Source: Promethearchaeota archaeon
GTDB taxonomy: Archaea > Asgardarchaeota > Lokiarchaeia > Sigyniarchaeales > SOKP01
DNA length: 64,000 nt
Assembly (NCBI GenBank): GCA_019058365.1
Contig: JAHPZE010000011.1
Coordinates: 60,921-124,920 of the forward strand
Reading direction: 5' to 3'
Under the pieces are notes generated by a model. The model was given only the letters and a program-made list of their open reading frames with translations. It ran no database searches and had not been told where the DNA came from. Below, piece by piece: positions 61,419 through 64,000 of this stretch (positions are counted from its first letter, which is position 1; every line of letters begins with the position of its first letter). The position numbers and the translations under genes were made by a program.

Positions 61419-63503
61419 TTAAAAGTGGAGTTCTGTCCATACTGCTGGATGATCTGATTCTAGATTATTTATATAACGTGTTTCCGAAACTGTAAAAGTA
61501 GGAGATACAAAAATGTGATCTATCCGATCTGCTAAATCAAAACTGGTACCATCGACTCCTCGTAATGATGCATTTACCCAAGTGTCTTGTAACTCTGACA
61601 CTATAGTATTGTAATAAACTGTGTTATTTCTAAAATTGAAATCGCCCATAGAAATTACATTACTTTTACCACTCATTTGATCCATTAAAGTTTGTATATG
61701 TACTGATTTTGCTTCATCATTTCCATCGGGGTGATTTATATAAACATTTAATATTGTAGCTCCTATTTTGATTTGAACTTCAGTTGTACCTATTTCATCT
61801 ACATTACTATACGAAAAAATTGTCTTTGCATTCATAATTGGAAATCGAGACAGAACTGCTGTACCAAAAGTTCCTGTTACTGTTCTTGGACCATAAAAAC
61901 AATAATAATTTAACTGATTAGCAAAGTAACGCACAATATCTAGATTGTTATAGGAAATTCTTGCTGTGTCACTTTCTTCTAAACCGATAATATCTGGATT
62001 AACTGCTTTAATAATAGCTAATTGATTATCAAAATTTTTATCCCCTGCTACATTTGCTCCTTGTTGTATATTATATGACATTACTATAATAGAAGTTATT
62101 CCACTTGTATCTTGTATCTTAGGGCGTAATTCCCATACTAAAGCTGAAACACTAGTTCCAATTAACATTAATGCCAAGAATGAAGCTACTATTCTTTTAT
62201 CTCGTATATTGATAAGGATAGACTTGAATTCTAATAATCTTTCTTTAAAGATTGCATTTCCCATAATTGGGATTGCTATACCAACTAATAAGAAAGGAAG
62301 CCAGAATAAATTACGAAATATTGTACTTACTGGATCTACATAGCCCCAAACATTTGTAAAGATAAGTATAAATGACATCAACATGAAAAATAGACCTCCT
62401 GTAGCGAAACCTGCCCCTAACTTCGATGGACTTGGTTTTTGTCTGATAAGCTCTCGAGATAAAAGTGTAAAATCGATAAACACTATAGGGATTAATGCTA
62501 TCATAATCACTAAGGGAATGTAATAATACCAACCGATTGGATGATTTATGATTACTGGATTTGAAGTGGAACTGACTGGAAATGGAAATGTATGAACTGC
62601 AATAGTTAAGACAAGTGAAAGTATAAACAAACCATTCCAGATCCAGAGTATGCGTGAATTCAGTTTACTAAGAAGGTTTGGTTTAAATGTCAGTATAAAT
62701 ATGGTTATCGCTATCATCACAGCTATTGCAATTATAATTGCTATATAATCTCCCTCAGTCCATCTTGAAATAACAGTTGGACTACTGAAAGCAAAGTAAT
62801 TGAGAGTTAACACACTAAAAAGGCCAAGTGAGAGTAATTTTACGCCTTTAAAACGTTGCCCTTTCTTAGATCCTTCTTCTCTTTGAGACCCAAGGGATCC
62901 CTCATTTAGGGTATTCATAGAACCGCCAATTTGTTTTTCCTTTATTTGATTAATTATTGAAAGAATAGCGATTATAGCAAGAACCCAGCCAATTATTTGA
63001 AATATTCCATATGTTGAAATATCTACTGAAGAATAAAGTGCTCTGAAGGTAATTGAAAGTAAAATAGCTGAAGCAAGCCCAGCACCAAATTTTAAACTTA
63101 CCTTTTCTTCTTTGTCCATATTATGATTTTTTATGCATTCTGAGTAATATGAGGGTAGAAATAACATAAAACATCCGACTCCTAGTCCTGAAATCATGAT
63201 ATTGTTCGCAGAATCTAAAAATGGAGAAATCAAACGAGTAATTATAGTCACTACAGCTAAAGCTTCATAAAAGTAGTTAGGAATCTTACGTCTAAATACT
63301 AACATGATAAGAGGTGTTAATAAAAACAATAATCCTAACACTTTTTCATCCATTTCTAAATTTAGAAGGTCTAACATATATATAGATTCAATTAAATTAC
63401 CAACTAACTGGAAAAAGAATAAAAACATCACCGTTAATAGCGCGAGCTCAGAATTAAATTTTTTATAAAAATTTTTAATGGAATTCATGATTAGTGAATT
63501 CAT
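61419..63503 (-). CDS. Cwh43/PGAP2IP-like protein: multi-TM plus endonuclease/exonuclease/phosphatase domain
   Basis: A 694-residue protein. Residues 1-455 carry roughly 13 membrane segments. Residues 472-694 form an extracellular or luminal EEP (DNase I/sphingomyelinase-fold) domain: V-M-S-Y-N-I-Q-Q-G-A (475-484), G-L-E509-E-S-D-T-A-R-I, V-T-G-T-F-G-T-A-V-L-S-R-F-P-I (542-556), M-G-D621-F-N, I-D-H-I-F-V (661-666), and S-D684-H-P. The catalytic Glu, Asp, Asn and His set is intact. The run of conserved segments (N-I-Q-Q-G, E-S-D-x-x-R-x, V-T-G-T-F-G, P-I-x-N-A) closely resembles eukaryotic Cwh43/PGAP2IP, which act in GPI-anchor lipid remodelling. Substrate here is unknown. Confidence 0.8.
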   Translation of the reverse strand: MNSLIMNSIKNFYKKFNSELALLTVMFLFFFQLVGNLIESIYMLDLLNLEMDEKVLGLLFLLTPLIMLVFRRKIPNYFYEALAVVTIITRLISPFLDSANNIMISGLGVGCFMLFLPSYYSECIKNHNMDKEEKVSLKFGAGLASAILLSITFRALYSSVDISTYGIFQIIGWVLAIIAILSIINQIKEKQIGGSMNTLNEGSLGSQREEGSKKGQRFKGVKLLSLGLFSVLTLNYFAFSSPTVISRWTEGDYIAIIIAIAVMIAITIFILTFKPNLLSKLNSRILWIWNGLFILSLVLTIAVHTFPFPVSSTSNPVIINHPIGWYYYIPLVIMIALIPIVFIDFTLLSRELIRQKPSPSKLGAGFATGGLFFMLMSFILIFTNVWGYVDPVSTIFRNLFWLPFLLVGIAIPIMGNAIFKERLLEFKSILINIRDKRIVASFLALMLIGTSVSALVWELRPKIQDTSGITSIIVMSYNIQQGANVAGDKNFDNQLAIIKAVNPDIIGLEESDTARISYNNLDIVRYFANQLNYYCFYGPRTVTGTFGTAVLSRFPIMNAKTIFSYSNVDEIGTTEVQIKIGATILNVYINHPDGNDEAKSVHIQTLMDQMSGKSNVISMGDFNFRNNTVYYNTIVSELQDTWVNASLRGVDGTSFDLADRIDHIFVSPTFTVSETRYINNLESDHPAVWTELHF

Positions 63504-63647
63504 TTTTAAACTATATAAATATTCTCACATTGATGTTGATATTCCTAATATGAGAGTTGAATCATAGTTTTCTTGTGTGTATATCAGAAAAAGAAAAAAA
63601 ATAATTATAATTTTAATTTAATTATAAAAAATCATAATATCCAATCC

Positions 63648-64000
63648 CTATTCTTCTTCAGAATCATTTTCACTCTTCTTTTCCGTAATTTCTTCGACTT
63701 CTTCTGGTTTTTCTTCAGGAAGAGATTCATATAATGGCTTAATTTCAGATCCTGGTTCTTCTTTAGGTTTGTATAAGGGTTCTGGTTCATATACAGGCTC
63801 AGGTTCTGGTTCGTATATAGGTTCCGGTTCCGGTTCGTATACTGATTCAGGTTCTGGTTCATATACAGGTTCGGGTTCTGGTTCATATACAGACTCCGGC
63901 TCATATACTGATTCGGGTTCTGGTTCATATACAGGTTCAGGCTCCGGTTCCGGTTCATATTCTGGTTCGGGTTCTGGTTCATATATAGGTTCAGACTCCG
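63648..64000 (-). CDS. C-terminal part of an acidic Pro-Glu/Tyr repeat protein (cut by window edge)
   Basis: On the minus strand, one frame is open from 64000 down to a TAG at 63648-63650. About 80 residues consist of a recurring unit Y-E-P-E-P-E-P-(V/I/S), with the Y usually followed by E-P. A non-repetitive acidic tail then follows: [25 protein letters not shown] and D-S-E-E-E. The competing Met-containing frame (rich in M, N, Q, Y) is only a shift of this repeat. It is probably the C-terminus of an extracellular or cytoplasmic linker protein that begins outside the window. Function unknown. Confidence 0.75.
   Translation of the reverse strand, partial: ESEPIYEPEPEPEYEPEPEPEPVYEPEPESVYEPESVYEPEPEPVYEPEPESVYEPEPEPIYEPEPEPVYEPEPLYKPKEEPGSEIKPLYESLPEEKPEEVEEITEKKSENDSEEE
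63769..64000. repeat. Tandem DNA repeats coding Y-E-P-E-P units
   Basis: About 230 bp of imperfect tandem copies of a GGTTCTGGTTCATATACA-like unit (18-24 bp period; two or three 6-bp blocks of GGTTC[TCG] per copy plus ATATA[CT]). Synonymous differences between copies show that the protein sequence is what is kept. Such arrays expand and shrink by slippage. Confidence 0.85.

Noticed and set aside
63632..63982. Minus-strand Met-started frame rich in Asn, Met and Tyr
   Set aside because: It is a one-base shift of the Y-E-P-E-P repeat frame, which has cleaner composition and a meaningful acidic tail.
1..64000. tRNA, rRNA, CRISPR array or transposon
   Set aside because: Scanned by eye for T-loop-like GTTCRANNC contexts, regularly spaced repeats and inverted ends; nothing convincing was seen. 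A tRNAscan or repeat-finder run would settle it.

Overview
The window reads as a stretch of an Asgard archaeal chromosome, most likely Lokiarchaeia-like. It is very AT-rich, uses TTG and GTG starts as well as ATG, and carries short intergenic T-runs like archaeal terminators. Archaeal and anaerobic markers include a CODH/ACS alpha subunit (CdhA), an MtrH-family methyltransferase, indolepyruvate:ferredoxin oxidoreductase (IorAB), iron-sulfur flavoproteins and a CruF-type carotenoid enzyme. Eukaryote-like genes include Arf-, Rab- and Rag-like small GTPases, roadblock/longin-like and V4R domains, a gelsolin-like domain, a vWA protein with RING-like fingers, a sphingosine-1-phosphate-lyase-like enzyme and a Cwh43/PGAP2IP-like membrane nuclease-fold protein. 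No rRNA, tRNA, CRISPR array, transposase or prophage was recognised.

Layout. 1-7.3 kb: GTPases, V4R protein, cdhA and the vWA/RING-like protein. 7.5-13.5 kb: MtrH, a TPR protein, a B12-radical SAM enzyme and two regulators, with an 0.8 kb non-coding stretch. 13.5-17.5 kb: a divergent maltokinase-like/GH57 pair for alpha-glucan metabolism. 17.5-22.6 kb: tiny ORFs, pcm with a U32 peptidase, a frameshifted TIGR04076 gene, flavoproteins and membrane proteins. 22.7-26.3 kb: the most striking locus, made of a MarR regulator, a palindromic operator, a Cys-pair peptide, a flavoprotein, a SAM-methyltransferase fused to an HgcA-like corrinoid membrane protein, and an HgcB-like ferredoxin. It looks like a mercury-methylation (hgcAB) type operon.

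26.3-34.3 kb: gelsolin-like protein, zinc-ribbon protein, cupin, two MFS transporters, a beta-CASP-like nuclease, a cold-shock protein and a broken Ddn-type nitroreductase gene. 34.4-41.6 kb: a solitary Eco57I-type DNA methylase, three tandem isoprenylcysteine-methyltransferase-like (ICMT-like) membrane proteins, a metallo-beta-lactamase, a Rab-like GTPase and a methyltransferase. 41.7-47.7 kb: an E2-type acyltransferase, a fused branched-polyamine synthase/AdoMet decarboxylase, a carotenoid protein and an ArsR/ARPP-1 operon behind tandem operators. 48-53.6 kb: longin/TPR protein, iorAB and a radical SAM protein. 53.7-64 kb: URO-D-family protein, S1P-lyase-like enzyme, a frameshifted fourth ICMT-like gene, penicillin acylase, an ATC-hydrolase-like protein, the Cwh43-like protein and the end of an acidic PEP-repeat protein.

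Three genes (20.2, 32.4 and 57.26 kb) are each broken by what looks like one missing base in a homopolymer. This may reflect assembly indels rather than real pseudogenes. Function calls rest on motifs read by eye; no database search was possible.
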